From: Gemmatimonas aurantiaca T-27
GTDB taxonomy: Bacteria; Gemmatimonadota; Gemmatimonadetes; Gemmatimonadales; Gemmatimonadaceae
NCBI RefSeq assembly: GCF_000010305.1
Contig: NC_012489.1
Location: 868,001 to 932,000, forward strand
DNA: 64,000 bases
Direction: 5' to 3'
Shown here: positions 41,625 through 51,725 of the stretch, in pieces
Layout: the number at the start of each line of letters is the position of its first letter
Numbering within the stretch: the stretch's first letter is position 1
The notes under the pieces: generated by a model
What the model was told of the DNA's origin: nothing
The model's database searches: none
Seen by the model: the letters and a program-made list of their open reading frames with translations, nothing else
Program-made: the position numbers and the translations under genes

Positions 41625-42622
41625 GGGGTGGGGGTCGAGGTGGACGGTTCCTTGAGGCAGGCCACAAAATGTCCCGGACTCTTCTCCTCCAGCGGAGGCA
41701 CGAGCTGGGTGCAACTGGCGTCCTTCAAAGGGTGCAGGCAGCGCGGGTGAAACACACAGCCACTGGGCGGATTCGCCGGTGACGGGGGATCACCCGGGAG
41801 AAGAATGCGGTGCCGCGGCACTCCCGGTGAGGGGACCGGCACGGCGGACAGCAATGCCTTGGTATACGGCATCCGCGGCCCGCTGAACAGTTGCCGACGT
41901 GGCGCCAGCTCCACGATGCGCCCCAGGTACATGACCGCCACCCGATCGGCCATGTGAGCCACCACCGCGAGGTCGTGGGCGATGAACAGGTAGGCCAGGC
42001 CTCGGTCGCGCTGCAGATCCTGCAGCAGATTCACCACCTGTGCCTGCACACTGACATCGAGTGCCGATACGGGTTCATCACACACGATGAACCGAGGCTC
42101 CACGGCCAATGCGCGTGCGATACCGATGCGTTGCCGCTGTCCACCCGAGAACTCGTGTGGATATCGCGCGGCGTATTCGGGGCGCAATCCGACTTCATCG
42201 AGCAGGCGTGCCACACGACGATCCGCCTCGGCACCTTCCGCAATGGCGTGCACGATGAGGCCTTCGCGAATGGCTGCTCCCACCGTCATGCGGGGATTGA
42301 GCGAACCGTACGGATCCTGGAACACGATCTGCAGATGACGCCGCATGCGGCGCAGCGATTCTCCACGCAGCGCCAGCAGGTCGGTGCCTTCGATATGCAC
42401 ACTGCCGCTGGTGGGTTCGATCAGTCGCAGCAGGGCGCGACCCGTGGTGGTCTTGCCACACCCGGATTCCCCCACCAGCGCCAGCGTTTCCCCGGACGCG
42501 ACATCGAACGACACGTCGTCGACGGCTTTCACGGCGCCGGTCACCCGCTGCAGCAGCCCCGAGCGAATGGGAAAATGCTTGCGCAGGTTGCGCACCGATA
42601 CGAGCGGCAGGGGACCGGTCAT
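41621..42622 (-). CDS. oppF: Oligopeptide ABC transporter ATP-binding protein (OppF-type)
   Basis: Cytoplasmic ATPase of the peptide importer, 333 residues. Walker [11 protein letters not shown], signature [15 protein letters not shown], Walker [15 protein letters not shown]. The C-terminus shows the Opp/Dpp cysteine-rich extension ([21 protein letters not shown] region). The segment [23 protein letters not shown] is typical of OppF rather than OppD. The ATG at 42622 overlaps the oppD stop (ATGA), and its own stop overlaps the POT gene start, so translation is coupled on both sides. Confidence 0.93.
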   Translation of the reverse strand: MTGPLPLVSVRNLRKHFPIRSGLLQRVTGAVKAVDDVSFDVASGETLALVGESGCGKTTTGRALLRLIEPTSGSVHIEGTDLLALRGESLRRMRRHLQIVFQDPYGSLNPRMTVGAAIREGLIVHAIAEGAEADRRVARLLDEVGLRPEYAARYPHEFSGGQRQRIGIARALAVEPRFIVCDEPVSALDVSVQAQVVNLLQDLQRDRGLAYLFIAHDLAVVAHMADRVAVMYLGRIVELAPRRQLFSGPRMPYTKALLSAVPVPSPGVPRHRILLPGDPPSPANPPSGCVFHPRCLHPLKDASCTQLVPPLEEKSPGHFVACLKEPSTSTPTP

Positions 42623-43641
42623 GCGGCGCCCTCGGTCACCGGCAGGCGTCGACGCTGTGGCTCTTCGACGAGATGGCAGCGCACACGATGCAACGATCCC
42701 ACGGTCAGCAGTGCCGGTTCCTCTTGTGCACAACGATCAAACGCATGCGGGCAGCGGTCGCGAAAGGTGCAGCCGCTGGGCAAGGCGTTGGGGGGCGGTA
42801 CGCTGCCGCGAATGGTGGTGAGCCGATCCTGCTCCTGACCCAGGCGCGGCATCGCTGCCATCAGTCCTTCGGTGTACGGGTGAGAAGGCGACGCGAACAG
42901 CTCCTGAACCGGCGCTTCCTCCACCACGCGCCCGGCGTACATCACCAGTACGCGCGATGCCATTTCGGCCACCACGCCGAGGTCGTGCGTGATCAACAAC
43001 AGCGCCAATCCCGAGCGTTCACGCATGGTGCGCAGCAGGTCGAGAATCTGCGCCTGAATGGTCACGTCGAGTGCCGTGGTGGGCTCGTCGGCGATGACGA
43101 GCTTGGGCGACAGTACCAGCGCCATGGCGATCATCACGCGCTGACGCATACCGCCAGACAACTCATGCGGGTACTGCCGCGCACGCGCAGCGGCATCGGC
43201 AATCCCCACCTGCGAGAGCATCTCCACGGCACGCGTCCACGCCTCCCGCGCCGAGCACTTCGTGTGCACGCGCACCACTTCTGCGATCTGATCCCCGACC
43301 GTGAGCACGGGGTTGAGCGCCGTCATGGGTTCCTGGAAGATCATGGCCATCTGCCGGCCACGCACGGCGCGCAGGGAACGCTCGTCGAGCGAGAGCAGGT
43401 CCTGTCCATCGAAGACGATCGACGAGCCCGTGGCGATCTGCCCCGGAGAAGGGACCAGGCGCAGCAACGACAGTGCGGTCATGGACTTGCCACACCCGGA
43501 CTCGCCCACGATGCAGACGGTCTCACCAGCCTCCACCGCCAGGTCCACGCCGTCCACCACGCGCACCGGGGCAGGCGAGGCGGGAAAGGCGATGCGCAAC
43601 GATCGCACATCGAGCAGGGCGCGAGCAGAAGGAGCGTTCAC
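42619..43641 (-). CDS. oppD: Oligopeptide ABC transporter ATP-binding protein (OppD-type)
   Basis: Second ATPase of the importer, 340 residues. Walker [11 protein letters not shown], then the OppD-typical [20 protein letters not shown], signature [15 protein letters not shown], Walker [15 protein letters not shown]. The C-terminal [18 protein letters not shown] is the conserved cysteine extension, reported in some family members to carry an Fe-S cluster. The GTG at 43641 overlaps the oppC stop (GTGA). Confidence 0.94.
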   Translation of the reverse strand: MNAPSARALLDVRSLRIAFPASPAPVRVVDGVDLAVEAGETVCIVGESGCGKSMTALSLLRLVPSPGQIATGSSIVFDGQDLLSLDERSLRAVRGRQMAMIFQEPMTALNPVLTVGDQIAEVVRVHTKCSAREAWTRAVEMLSQVGIADAAARARQYPHELSGGMRQRVMIAMALVLSPKLVIADEPTTALDVTIQAQILDLLRTMRERSGLALLLITHDLGVVAEMASRVLVMYAGRVVEEAPVQELFASPSHPYTEGLMAAMPRLGQEQDRLTTIRGSVPPPNALPSGCTFRDRCPHAFDRCAQEEPALLTVGSLHRVRCHLVEEPQRRRLPVTEGAA

Positions 43642-44600
43642 GTCCGGGGTGCGGAACGGTGGAAGGACTCGGGGTCACCGATCGCACGCTGGTCGTTCGA
43701 CGGTGAGTCACTGGAAGTACTGACGATGGCACCCGGCAGGGGGGTCACGACGCCCGCAACGTGCGCCGGGGCGAACCGGTCGCGCAAGGCATCGCCGAGG
43801 ATATTGCACAGCAACACCGCACCGATGGTGGCAAGTCCCGGAAAGACGGTGATCCACCATTCCGATTCAATGGACCCGGCTCCGTCCTGCAGGATGGTGC
43901 CCCAACTGGCCGTCGGCGGTTGGATGCCCAGACCGAGGAAACTCAGGCCGGCCTCCAGGGCGATGGTGTTGGCCACCGCAAACGTACCGGTCACGGCGAG
44001 GAGCGGTGCCAGATGTGGCAGCAGATGCCGGTGAAAGAGGCGCGCGGTGCGCACGCCCATGGCCTGCGCCGCCAGCGCAAACTCCCGGCGCTGCAGGGCG
44101 TCGAGTTCATCGGTCACTTGTCGCGCCGTGGCAAACCAGCCGGTGAATCCCACCAACAGCACCAGTTGCCAGACGGAGAGCGGTCCGAGAAACGCCGTGA
44201 GCGCGAGCAGCACGAGCAGACGGGGAATGGACAGCGCCACATCGATCGCGCGACGCAGGATGGTCGAAACGGTGCGCGGCGCGAACGCGGTGAGCGCGCC
44301 ATACGTCGTCCCGAGCACGAGACCGAGCAACACGGCGGCCAATGCAAACCCCAGCGAAATCCGCGCGCCGTGCAGCACGCGACTCAGGACATCGCGTGAG
44401 AAGCTGTCGGTGCCGAACGGGTGCATCCAGGATGGGGCCGCACTGCGGAGTGCCACGATATCCAGTTGCCGTTCCGGGGCATACGGGGACACCCATGGAG
44501 CCGCAATCGCCAGCAGCGTCAGTGTGCCAAGCAGCACCCACAGACTGCGGTCCGATCCTCGAATGCTCGCCGACGATGGCCAGGACACGTCCAGGCTCAC
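43638..44600 (-). CDS. oppC: Oligopeptide ABC transporter permease (OppC-type)
   Basis: Inner-membrane permease, 320 residues, about six hydrophobic segments. The N-terminus has the OppC-type cytoplasmic lead and first helix followed by a periplasmic loop including DIVALRSAAPSWMHPFGTDSFSRD; the HPFGTDxxGRD-like segment is diagnostic. The EAA-type loop that contacts the ATPases reads REFALAAQAMGVRTARLFHRHLLPH. The GTG at 44600 overlaps the oppB stop (GTGA), and its stop overlaps the oppD start. Confidence 0.92.
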   Translation of the reverse strand: MSLDVSWPSSASIRGSDRSLWVLLGTLTLLAIAAPWVSPYAPERQLDIVALRSAAPSWMHPFGTDSFSRDVLSRVLHGARISLGFALAAVLLGLVLGTTYGALTAFAPRTVSTILRRAIDVALSIPRLLVLLALTAFLGPLSVWQLVLLVGFTGWFATARQVTDELDALQRREFALAAQAMGVRTARLFHRHLLPHLAPLLAVTGTFAVANTIALEAGLSFLGLGIQPPTASWGTILQDGAGSIESEWWITVFPGLATIGAVLLCNILGDALRDRFAPAHVAGVVTPLPGAIVSTSSDSPSNDQRAIGDPESFHRSAPRT

Positions 44601-45586
44601 GCGCTCACCGTCGTGTGCAACGCCGCACTCGCGCGCAGTCGGGGATCGGCGCGTTCACGCAGCCACTCCGCGAACCAGGCACCCAGCGCGGTGAGTGTGC
44701 TGCCAAGCACCACGCAGGACGCCACGACGGCATAGTCGCGTGCGGCGATGGCACGCAGCAGCACGTAGCCCAAGCCGGGCCAGCTAAAGATCTGTTCCAC
44801 GAAGATCACACCCGCCAGGTAGGACGGCAGCAACACGCCGGCAAGCGTGATCACGGGCAGCAGGGAGGCTCTCCAGGCGCCACGCAGTACACGCGCACGC
44901 GGCAGCCCACTCGCCGATGCCGTGCGCACGAACGGCAGGTCCACGGTGTCGCGCATGCTGCTGCGTTGATATCGCGCAAAGGTGGCCACACCGATGAGTG
45001 CCACCGAAGTCACCGGCAGCACGAGATGTTTCAGGCGATCGACCAGTTGCGCGCTGGTACTGAGGTAGGGATAGAGCTCGCTCGTCACGCCGGTGGCCGG
45101 CAGCAGATGCCATGTGCGCGCGAACAGCAGCATCAGCGCCATCGCCAGCCAGAATTCGGGCACCGAGTAGATGACCAACAGCATGGTCGACGTGATGCGA
45201 TCACGCCGCGAGCGGGCGTGTGCGCCCTGCCAGGCCCCGATGGCCATGCCGATGCCTGCACTCAGCACAAAGGCCGGCAGGATCAGCATCAAGGTGTTGG
45301 GCAGGGCGTCCATCAACACGGCGGACACAGGGCGTCGCTGTTGGGTGGACCATCCCAGATCACCCTGCAGCAGGGCCCCCAGCCATCGGCCGTACTGCGT
45401 CAGCAACGGTTCCTCGAAGCCATACAGTGCCCGCATGCGCGCGCGGACATCGGGCGGGACCGCGTCGCCCAATGCCGCCGCCGGATCACCCGGAGCGAGA
45501 TGCAGGCAGAAGAAGGCGAGGGTCGCCGCCGTCAGGATCACCAGCGCGCATTGCCAGGTGCGTGCGAGCAGGCGCCGAGACGACAC
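44597..45586 (-). CDS. oppB: Oligopeptide ABC transporter permease (OppB-type)
   Basis: Inner-membrane permease, 329 residues from a GTG at 45586, 2 bp after the oppA stop. The N-terminal segment ends FFCLHLAPGDPAAAL, matching the OppB/DppB pattern LxPGDPxxxxxG, followed by YGFEEPLLTQYGRWL. The EAA loop reads DLPFVRTASASGLPRARVL. About five further membrane helices follow. The upstream extension to 45673 overlaps oppA and lacks homology. Confidence 0.92.
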   Translation of the reverse strand: MSSRRLLARTWQCALVILTAATLAFFCLHLAPGDPAAALGDAVPPDVRARMRALYGFEEPLLTQYGRWLGALLQGDLGWSTQQRRPVSAVLMDALPNTLMLILPAFVLSAGIGMAIGAWQGAHARSRRDRITSTMLLVIYSVPEFWLAMALMLLFARTWHLLPATGVTSELYPYLSTSAQLVDRLKHLVLPVTSVALIGVATFARYQRSSMRDTVDLPFVRTASASGLPRARVLRGAWRASLLPVITLAGVLLPSYLAGVIFVEQIFSWPGLGYVLLRAIAARDYAVVASCVVLGSTLTALGAWFAEWLRERADPRLRASAALHTTVSA

Positions 45587-45588
45587 GA

Positions 45589-47277
45589 TCAGCGCGCGGC
45601 GCCGAGGCCGATGCGATCGCGATCGATGCGCTGGGCAGGATCCACGCGCCAGTCGGCGAGGTCGGCATACCACCCGTCGGGACGCAGCGGCGGCACGATG
45701 AAGCGTTTGTGCAACGCCACCGGCGCGCGCTGTTCGGCGAGCCAGATGGCCGGCGCATCGTTCACGATCTGCTGGAAGGCGCGTGCCCAGTATCGATGAC
45801 TGGCCTCACGATTGAACGTGGTGAGGGCACTGTCCACCAGCGCATCGAATGCCATGCTGCGATACCGACCGACATTGCCCGAGCCCTTCGCACCCCAGGT
45901 CTGCGGCATGCCCACCAATCCCGGTGAGCTGGCCCAGCCCCCCATGTAGGCATCGAACTTTCGGCCATCGGTGCGCGTGGAGAACGCGCTCACTTCGAGC
46001 ACCAGGGGCTTCACTTCAGCGCCCACGGCCCGCAACTGTTCCTGCAGCAGGATGGCCAGGCTGCGCCGTCCCGCACTGGAATTGGGCACCAGCAACTCGA
46101 ACGACAGACGTCGCCCATCCCGCTCGCGCACCCCATCGTTGTTGGTGTCGAGCCATCCGGCCGAATCGAGCATGGCACGGGCGGCGGTCGGATCGTAGGG
46201 GAGCTGTTTGAAGCTGGTGGTGTCGGGAATGAGTGCACGCGGCGCAGGCCCCAGCGCCACCAACCCCAACGAGTCGTAGGCGTTGCGCACGATGGACGCT
46301 CGATCGACCGCCATGTGCAGCGCGCGGCGCACCTGCACGTTGCCGAAGATCGGGTGTGGCGCCGCACTGCCCGAGGCGTCGTTCAGATTGAAGCCGAGGA
46401 AGAAGTACTGCAGCGCGCGATTGTCGACGAGACGCAGCGACGGTGCCCGCGCGATCTGCCCGAGGTCACCCTGGCGGATGTATTCGAAGAAGTCCGCTTC
46501 GCCGGCAAACAACTTCACCGTGGCCGCACCGAAGTCGGACGCGATGCTCCAGATCACGCGATCGAGCTTGGCGCGCCCGCGCGGATTGCTGGTGTCGGCC
46601 ACGATCTCGACGCGCTGGCCAGCCACCCAGCTACCAAAGCGGAACCGCCCGCTGCCCACCGGATTGCGTGCGAACGGTGAGGCCGCAAGCTGTTTCATCG
46701 ACGTGCCGGCGAGCAGGTGCGACGGCAGGACGTACATGTGGTAGGTCGCATCATGGAACTGCTGCGGCGTGCGACGCTTGAACCAGAAGACGGCGGTGCG
46801 TGGATCACGGACGCTGACCGAATCGATGTTGCCGAGCATCGAGCGATTGCTGGCCGCGACGGAATCGGACGTGTACACCTGGAAGGTGTATCGCACATCG
46901 TTGGCGACCACCGGCTGTCCATCGTGCCAGCGGGCCAGAGAATCGATGGTGAACGCAATCGACAGGGAATCACCGGCCCAGACCCAGGAGCTGGCCAGGC
47001 GGGGACGGAAGCCACCGTCGCCATAGGTTTCCAGTGCGGGGCCGATCTCGGCCAGGCGATCAAACACCGCGCCGATGATGGCTGCGTCCTGACTGCCTTC
47101 GGCCAACGGCGGAAAGAGGGTCGCCGGCTCGGCGGGTACGGCCACGATCAGGGTGCCGCCCGCTTCGCCGGTGTCACCTGGCGTACGGGCCGCGTCACCG
47201 CAGGCCGCGAGCGCGGCGCACAGGGATGCGATCACGCCATGTACCAGGACGCTGCGTCGGAATCGGGTCGGGATCAT
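45589..47277 (-). CDS. oppA: Peptide-binding lipoprotein of the ABC importer (SBP family 5)
   Basis: Extracytoplasmic substrate-binding protein, 562 residues from the ATG at 47277. Lipobox ASLCAALAAC (Cys about 26). SBP_bac_5 hallmarks follow: GGTLIVAVPAEPATLFPP, FDRLAEIGP, FTIDSLARWHDGQPVVANDVRYTF, NPVGSGRFRFGSW, DRVIW, and late YWARAFQQIVNDAPAIWL. It delivers oligopeptides to OppBC. It lies 58 bp downstream of the LipM-like gene and 2 bp before oppB. An upstream extension to 47373 runs into the neighbouring gene and is rejected. Confidence 0.93.
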   Translation of the reverse strand: MIPTRFRRSVLVHGVIASLCAALAACGDAARTPGDTGEAGGTLIVAVPAEPATLFPPLAEGSQDAAIIGAVFDRLAEIGPALETYGDGGFRPRLASSWVWAGDSLSIAFTIDSLARWHDGQPVVANDVRYTFQVYTSDSVAASNRSMLGNIDSVSVRDPRTAVFWFKRRTPQQFHDATYHMYVLPSHLLAGTSMKQLAASPFARNPVGSGRFRFGSWVAGQRVEIVADTSNPRGRAKLDRVIWSIASDFGAATVKLFAGEADFFEYIRQGDLGQIARAPSLRLVDNRALQYFFLGFNLNDASGSAAPHPIFGNVQVRRALHMAVDRASIVRNAYDSLGLVALGPAPRALIPDTTSFKQLPYDPTAARAMLDSAGWLDTNNDGVRERDGRRLSFELLVPNSSAGRRSLAILLQEQLRAVGAEVKPLVLEVSAFSTRTDGRKFDAYMGGWASSPGLVGMPQTWGAKGSGNVGRYRSMAFDALVDSALTTFNREASHRYWARAFQQIVNDAPAIWLAEQRAPVALHKRFIVPPLRPDGWYADLADWRVDPAQRIDRDRIGLGAAR

Positions 47278-47335
47278 GGCGGGCGGGGTGAGGCGAGTCA
47301 AAGTCGGAACACCATCGAACGATGCGGAGCGTGCG

Positions 47336-48130
47336 TCAGCGGCGCCAGAGTTGGTCCGCATTGGTGAACACACGGTGCTGTACGTCGATCTCTTCGAGGA
47401 GCGACGCGGAAGCGGTGAACGCGGTCACGATCGCATCACGCGGCAACGCGTGCCGTACGGCGGCATCGAGCGTCGCCCGCGCCGTTTCGGCGTCTTTGAT
47501 GCCGGGCATCTGCAAAAGTGCCGCCGCGGGTGGAATCGGGTCCATGGGTTGCATCGACGCGGTGGCCAGCATCGCCTGATCGTCGTGCAGCAGAATGCTG
47601 CCGTGTTGCAGGTAGCGGGTGCCCTGCCGCCAGACGGCGCTGCCCACCAGCTTGCGTCCCTCGACCACCAGCTCGCCTTCGGCAGGCAGGTCGAAACACA
47701 CCGGGCCATCCGGTGCCACCGGAGGCTGCGCGCCAGCGCGCTGCACGTCCACGCCCATGTGACGCAGGGCCCCGTGCAGGATGTGGTTCACCGCATCGTA
47801 GGCGTCCCGCCAACCGGCTTCGCTCGCCAGTCCCACCGTGACGCTGTAGGTGATCTCGCGGGCGTGGAGCAGGGCCCGGCCTCCGGTTGGACGCCGTACT
47901 GCGGTCAGCCCGGCCTTGGCCAGACTGTCCGGCGAGAAGCGACCGGCCACGCGCTCATTGCGTCCGAAGGAGACCGTGGGCGCTGACCAGCCATACCACC
48001 GCCAGACCGCGACTCCGGGCACCGCCTGGGCCAGGAGCGCGGCATCGATGGCCATGTTCGTTGGTCCATCGGCCGGCTCACAGGGCCAGACGGACCAGGT
48101 GGTGGGGAGAACCGCTCGGCGGGGCAACAT
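47336..48130 (-). CDS. LipM-like octanoyl/lipoyl transferase (BPL/LPL catalytic family)
   Basis: 264 residues from the ATG at 48130. It belongs to the biotin/lipoate protein ligase fold: [19 protein letters not shown] is the nucleotide/acyl site. [23 protein letters not shown] holds a Cys at 145 and a Lys at 160. A Cys in this position plus '[13 protein letters not shown]' is characteristic of LipM-type transferases, which use a Cys acyl intermediate, rather than ATP-dependent LplA ligases; this is inference from motif layout. AT-rich TAATTTAA lies just upstream of the ATG and may be a -10 region. It is divergent from gcvP, whose partner GcvH needs lipoate, and it precedes the opp operon. Confidence 0.8.
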   Translation of the reverse strand: MLPRRAVLPTTWSVWPCEPADGPTNMAIDAALLAQAVPGVAVWRWYGWSAPTVSFGRNERVAGRFSPDSLAKAGLTAVRRPTGGRALLHAREITYSVTVGLASEAGWRDAYDAVNHILHGALRHMGVDVQRAGAQPPVAPDGPVCFDLPAEGELVVEGRKLVGSAVWRQGTRYLQHGSILLHDDQAMLATASMQPMDPIPPAAALLQMPGIKDAETARATLDAAVRHALPRDAIVTAFTASASLLEEIDVQHRVFTNADQLWRR

Positions 48131-48278
48131 TCTGGTTAAATTAGACAGGCTGCACACACCGTACGGCATGTCAGGACGCCGGGCTGTGGTGTCGGCCCCC
48201 AACCACGTTGCTTCACGCCGCTTCAAGCTGCTTCCATCGGGCAGGGCCGCGAGGTCCTGTCCGTTCCAGAGGATGGTC
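48131..48278. promoter_or_regulatory. Divergent promoter region, lipM-like gene / gcvP
   Basis: A 148-bp gap between oppositely directed starts. The only AT-rich stretch is GGTTAAATTAGACAGG at 48134-48149, a candidate -10 for the minus gene. I see no glycine-riboswitch core here. For gcvP the ribosome-binding site AGAGGA (48268-48273) sits 5 bases before the ATG at 48279. Confidence 0.4.
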
Positions 48279-51170
48279 ATGGCCACGCGCACCATCTCGC
48301 CCGCACCCGCGGCGGGCGATTCGTTCATTCCGCGTCATGTGGGTCCCAGCGCCGCCGATCAGCAGGCAATGCTGTCGACGCTCGGATATCCCACCCTCGA
48401 TGCCTTTATTGACGCAGTGGTGCCCGAAGCGATCCGCTTCCGGAGCACGCTGCAGACCGGTGCAGAACAGACCGAAGCCGAGGTCCTCGCCTCGCTGCGA
48501 CAGATCGCGTCGCGCAATCGTGTGTACCGCTCCTACATCGGGATGGGCTACTACGGCACCCACACGCCGAACGTCATCCTGCGCAACATCATGGAAAATC
48601 CGGCGTGGTACACGGCGTACACGCCGTATCAGGCCGAGATCGCGCAGGGCCGTCTGGAGGCGCTGCTCAACTACCAGACGCTGGTGATCGATCTCACGGG
48701 GCTCGAGATCGCCAACGCGTCCCTGCTCGACGAAGGCACGGCTGCGGCCGAGGCCATGGCACTGGCGTTTGCGGCCAAGGGCAACGCCACCCGCAACGTG
48801 TTCCTCGTGGCGTCCGATTGTCATGCACAGACGATCTCGGTGGTACAGGCACGAGCGGAAGCGCGTGGCATCGTGGTGCGCGTGGTCGATGCGGCCCAGA
48901 TGGCCGCCGATGCGACGGTGTTTGGCGTGTTGCTGCAGTACCCCGGCACCGACGGCGCGGTGGTCGACTATCGCGGCCTGTGTGAACAGGTGCATGCCAC
49001 CGGCGCACTGACCATTGTGGCGAGCGACTTGTTGGCGCTGTGCCTGCTCACGCCGCCGGGGGAATGGGGCGCGGACATGGTCGTTGGCAGCTCGCAGCGC
49101 TTTGGTGTGCCGATGGGTTACGGTGGCCCGCACGCGGCGTTCTTTGCGACACGCGATGAGTTCAAGCGCTTGCTGCCCGGTCGTATCATCGGCATGTCGC
49201 GCGATATCGAAGGCACCCCGGCGCTGCGCATGGCGCTGCAGACGCGCGAGCAGCACATCCGTCGTGAGAAGGCCACCAGCAATGTGTGCACGGCGCAGGT
49301 GTTGCTGGCGGTCATGGCCAGCATGTACGCGGTGTATCACGGCCCCAAGGGGCTGGTGCAGATTGCCGAGCGCGTGCACGGTCGTGCCGCGACGCTTGCC
49401 GCGGGTCTCGAGAAGCTGGGCTTTGCCATCATGCACGAGCACTACTTCGACACGATTCGTGTGGAAGTTGGTGCGCATGGTCAGCAGGACATTCTGGCGG
49501 CCGCCGACTCGCGTCAGATGAACTTGCGGGTGCTGGAGCCGGGTACGCTCACCATCGCCGTGGACGAAACGACCACGGCCGCCGATATCGCCGACCTGTG
49601 GGCGGTGTTCAACGGCAATGCCGCGGCTGACTTCAGCTACGACGATGTGGCGGCCGGTGTGGACACCCGCTACGACGAGCGTTTCCGTCGTGTGACGCCG
49701 TTCCTCACGCACCCCACGTTCCATCGTTATCACAGCGAAACCGAGATGCTGCGCTATCTCTATTCGCTGCAGGCCAAGGATTTTTCGCTGGTGCATGGCA
49801 TGATTCCGCTCGGATCATGCACGATGAAGCTGAACGCCACGGCGGAGATGATTCCGGTGACGTGGCCCGAGTTCGGGCAGTTGCATCCTTTTGCGCCGCG
49901 TTCGCAGGCCGAAGGTTATGCGCAGATGTTCGAGGAGCTCGAACATGACCTCGCCGAGGTGACGGGATTTGCCGGTGTGTCGCTGCAGCCGAATGCGGGT
50001 TCCCAGGGCGAGTATGCCGGTTTGCTGGTCATCCGCGCGTATCACGAAGCGCGCAAGGAAGGCCATCGCACCGTGTGCCTCATCCCGCAGTCGGCGCACG
50101 GCACCAACCCGGCCAGCGCCGTCATGGCCGGTTTTTCCGTGGTGGTGGTGAAGACCGACACCGATGGCAACATCGATGTGGCCGATCTCGAAGCCAAGGC
50201 CGCGCAGCACGCCGCCAATCTGGGCGCGCTGATGGTGACCTATCCCAGCACGCACGGGGTGTTCGAAGAGAGCATCAAGGACATCACGGCGATCATCCAT
50301 CGTCATGGTGGCCAGGTGTACATGGACGGCGCCAACATGAACGCCATGGTGGGCATCGCTCGCCCGGGTGATCTTGGCGCCGACGTGTGTCACCTCAACC
50401 TGCACAAGACGTTCTGTATCCCACACGGTGGTGGCGGCCCGGGCATGGGTCCCATTGGTGTGGCATCACAGCTCGTGCCGTTCCTGCCCACGCATCCGGT
50501 GGTGTCGGTGAGCGGCGACCAGGCCATCGGCCCGGTGTCGGCGGCGCCGTGGGGCAGCGCGAGCATCCTGCCCATCTCGTACGTGTACATCAAGATGATG
50601 GGCGGTGAAGGGCTGGCACTGGCCACCAAGATCGCGATCCTGAACGCGAACTACATCGCCAAGCGGTTGGAGGCGCACTACCCGGTGCTCTATCGCGGCC
50701 AGCATGGCCTCGTGGCACACGAGTGCATTCTGGACACCCGCAATGTGAAGTCGGCTGGTATCGAGGCCGAGGACATTGCGAAGCGCCTGATGGACTATGG
50801 CTTCCACGCTCCGACGCTGTCGTTCCCGGTGGCCGGCACGCTGATGGTGGAACCCACCGAGAGCGAGTCGAAGGCGGAAATCGATCGTTTCATCGAAGCC
50901 ATGATCGGCATTCGGGAAGAGATCGCCGCGGTGGAACGTGGTGAGGCCGATCGCGAAGACAACGTGCTCAAGAACGCACCGCACACGGCGACGCATTGCA
51001 CGAGCGACGACTGGTCGCACCCGTATACGCGGCAGCAGGCGGCGTATCCCACGGCGTGGACGCGTGATCGCAAGTTCTGGCCGGCTGTGCGCCGCGTGGA
51101 AAGTGCGTTCGGTGATCGCAATCTCGTGTGCGCCTGCCCACCGATCGAAGACTACGCGCCGTCGGCGTGA
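48279..51170 (+). CDS. gcvP: Glycine dehydrogenase (decarboxylating), P protein
   Basis: Pyridoxal-phosphate enzyme that decarboxylates glycine and transfers the aminomethyl group to lipoyl-GcvH. 963 residues, the single-chain form with both halves fused. It opens [17 protein letters not shown]. The N-terminal half shows [19 protein letters not shown]; the C-terminal half shows [20 protein letters not shown] and the cofactor lysine in [16 protein letters not shown] (Lys710). The frame is open upstream to 47850, but the ATG at 48279 has a good ribosome-binding site and matches the family start. It is convergent with gcvH through the palindrome at 51200. gcvT is not in the window. Confidence 0.97.
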   Translation: MATRTISPAPAAGDSFIPRHVGPSAADQQAMLSTLGYPTLDAFIDAVVPEAIRFRSTLQTGAEQTEAEVLASLRQIASRNRVYRSYIGMGYYGTHTPNVILRNIMENPAWYTAYTPYQAEIAQGRLEALLNYQTLVIDLTGLEIANASLLDEGTAAAEAMALAFAAKGNATRNVFLVASDCHAQTISVVQARAEARGIVVRVVDAAQMAADATVFGVLLQYPGTDGAVVDYRGLCEQVHATGALTIVASDLLALCLLTPPGEWGADMVVGSSQRFGVPMGYGGPHAAFFATRDEFKRLLPGRIIGMSRDIEGTPALRMALQTREQHIRREKATSNVCTAQVLLAVMASMYAVYHGPKGLVQIAERVHGRAATLAAGLEKLGFAIMHEHYFDTIRVEVGAHGQQDILAAADSRQMNLRVLEPGTLTIAVDETTTAADIADLWAVFNGNAAADFSYDDVAAGVDTRYDERFRRVTPFLTHPTFHRYHSETEMLRYLYSLQAKDFSLVHGMIPLGSCTMKLNATAEMIPVTWPEFGQLHPFAPRSQAEGYAQMFEELEHDLAEVTGFAGVSLQPNAGSQGEYAGLLVIRAYHEARKEGHRTVCLIPQSAHGTNPASAVMAGFSVVVVKTDTDGNIDVADLEAKAAQHAANLGALMVTYPSTHGVFEESIKDITAIIHRHGGQVYMDGANMNAMVGIARPGDLGADVCHLNLHKTFCIPHGGGGPGMGPIGVASQLVPFLPTHPVVSVSGDQAIGPVSAAPWGSASILPISYVYIKMMGGEGLALATKIAILNANYIAKRLEAHYPVLYRGQHGLVAHECILDTRNVKSAGIEAEDIAKRLMDYGFHAPTLSFPVAGTLMVEPTESESKAEIDRFIEAMIGIREEIAAVERGEADREDNVLKNAPHTATHCTSDDWSHPYTRQQAAYPTAWTRDRKFWPAVRRVESAFGDRNLVCACPPIEDYAPSA

Positions 51171-51199
51171 TGGATCGGGTTTGGTGAAGCAAGAAAACG

Positions 51200-51233
51200 A
51201 AGCCCCCCAGACCACGCGTGGTCTGGGGGGCTT
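51200..51233. terminator. 34-bp perfect palindrome between gcvP and gcvH
   Basis: AAGCCCCCCAGACCACG at 51200-51216 is followed immediately by its exact reverse complement to 51233, giving a 17-bp perfect palindrome. It lies 30 bp past the gcvP stop and 80 bp before the convergent gcvH stop. AAGC/GCTT ends suit termination in both directions. Confidence 0.8.
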
Positions 51234-51313
51234 TCCATAGTTCCTATCACTTACCACTCACAGCCTACAACCCGCAGCTTCACACCCGATACCGCTGTGG
51301 GCCGCAACCTTGC

Positions 51314-51697
51314 TCAGCCAACCTGTGCTTTGTATTCGTCGGCTGTCATCAGGCCCGCGTCACCGCCGGCCGCGAGGCGCACCTTGATCATCCAGCCGTC
51401 GCCATAAGGATCGGTGTTGATCAACGCGGGCTCTCCATCGAGACGCCCGTTGACCTCCACCACTTCGCCGGACACCGGCATGAACAGCTCGGAGACGGCC
51501 TTTACGGCTTCCACGGTGCCAAAGACATCGTGCTCGCCATACGTCGCGCCAACCTTGGGCAGCTCGACGTAGACGATGTCGCCCAGCTCACCCTGCGCAA
51601 AATCGGTGATGCCGATGGCCACGACACCGCTGTCAGTGGTCGTGCGGACGTATTCATGGTCCTTCGTATAGCGCAGGTCGGCGGGGATGTTCGACAC
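51314..51697 (-). CDS. gcvH: Glycine cleavage system H protein
   Basis: Lipoylated carrier between P, T and L proteins, 127 residues. YTKDHEYVR near the N-terminus, GITDFAQGELGDIVYVELP, and the lipoylation motif VEAVKAVSELF with Lys66. The C-terminal NTDPYGDGWMIKVRL is also standard. The GTG at 51697 is chosen over the open extension to 51772 because GGAG lies 5 bases before it and homology begins at once. It lies 28 bp downstream of coaE on the same strand, and faces gcvP. Confidence 0.96.
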   Translation of the reverse strand: MSNIPADLRYTKDHEYVRTTTDSGVVAIGITDFAQGELGDIVYVELPKVGATYGEHDVFGTVEAVKAVSELFMPVSGEVVEVNGRLDGEPALINTDPYGDGWMIKVRLAAGGDAGLMTADEYKAQVG

Positions 51698-51725
51698 GGT
51701 GACTCCACGAGAAAGGGAAAAGCGT

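Noticed and set aside
48131-48278. Possible glycine riboswitch before gcvP
   Set aside because: The conserved aptamer core segments are not present and the leader is too short for a typical tandem aptamer.
47850-48278. N-terminal extension of gcvP to 47850
   Set aside because: It would be antisense to the LipM-like gene and lies upstream of a good ribosome-binding site and the family-consistent ATG at 48279.
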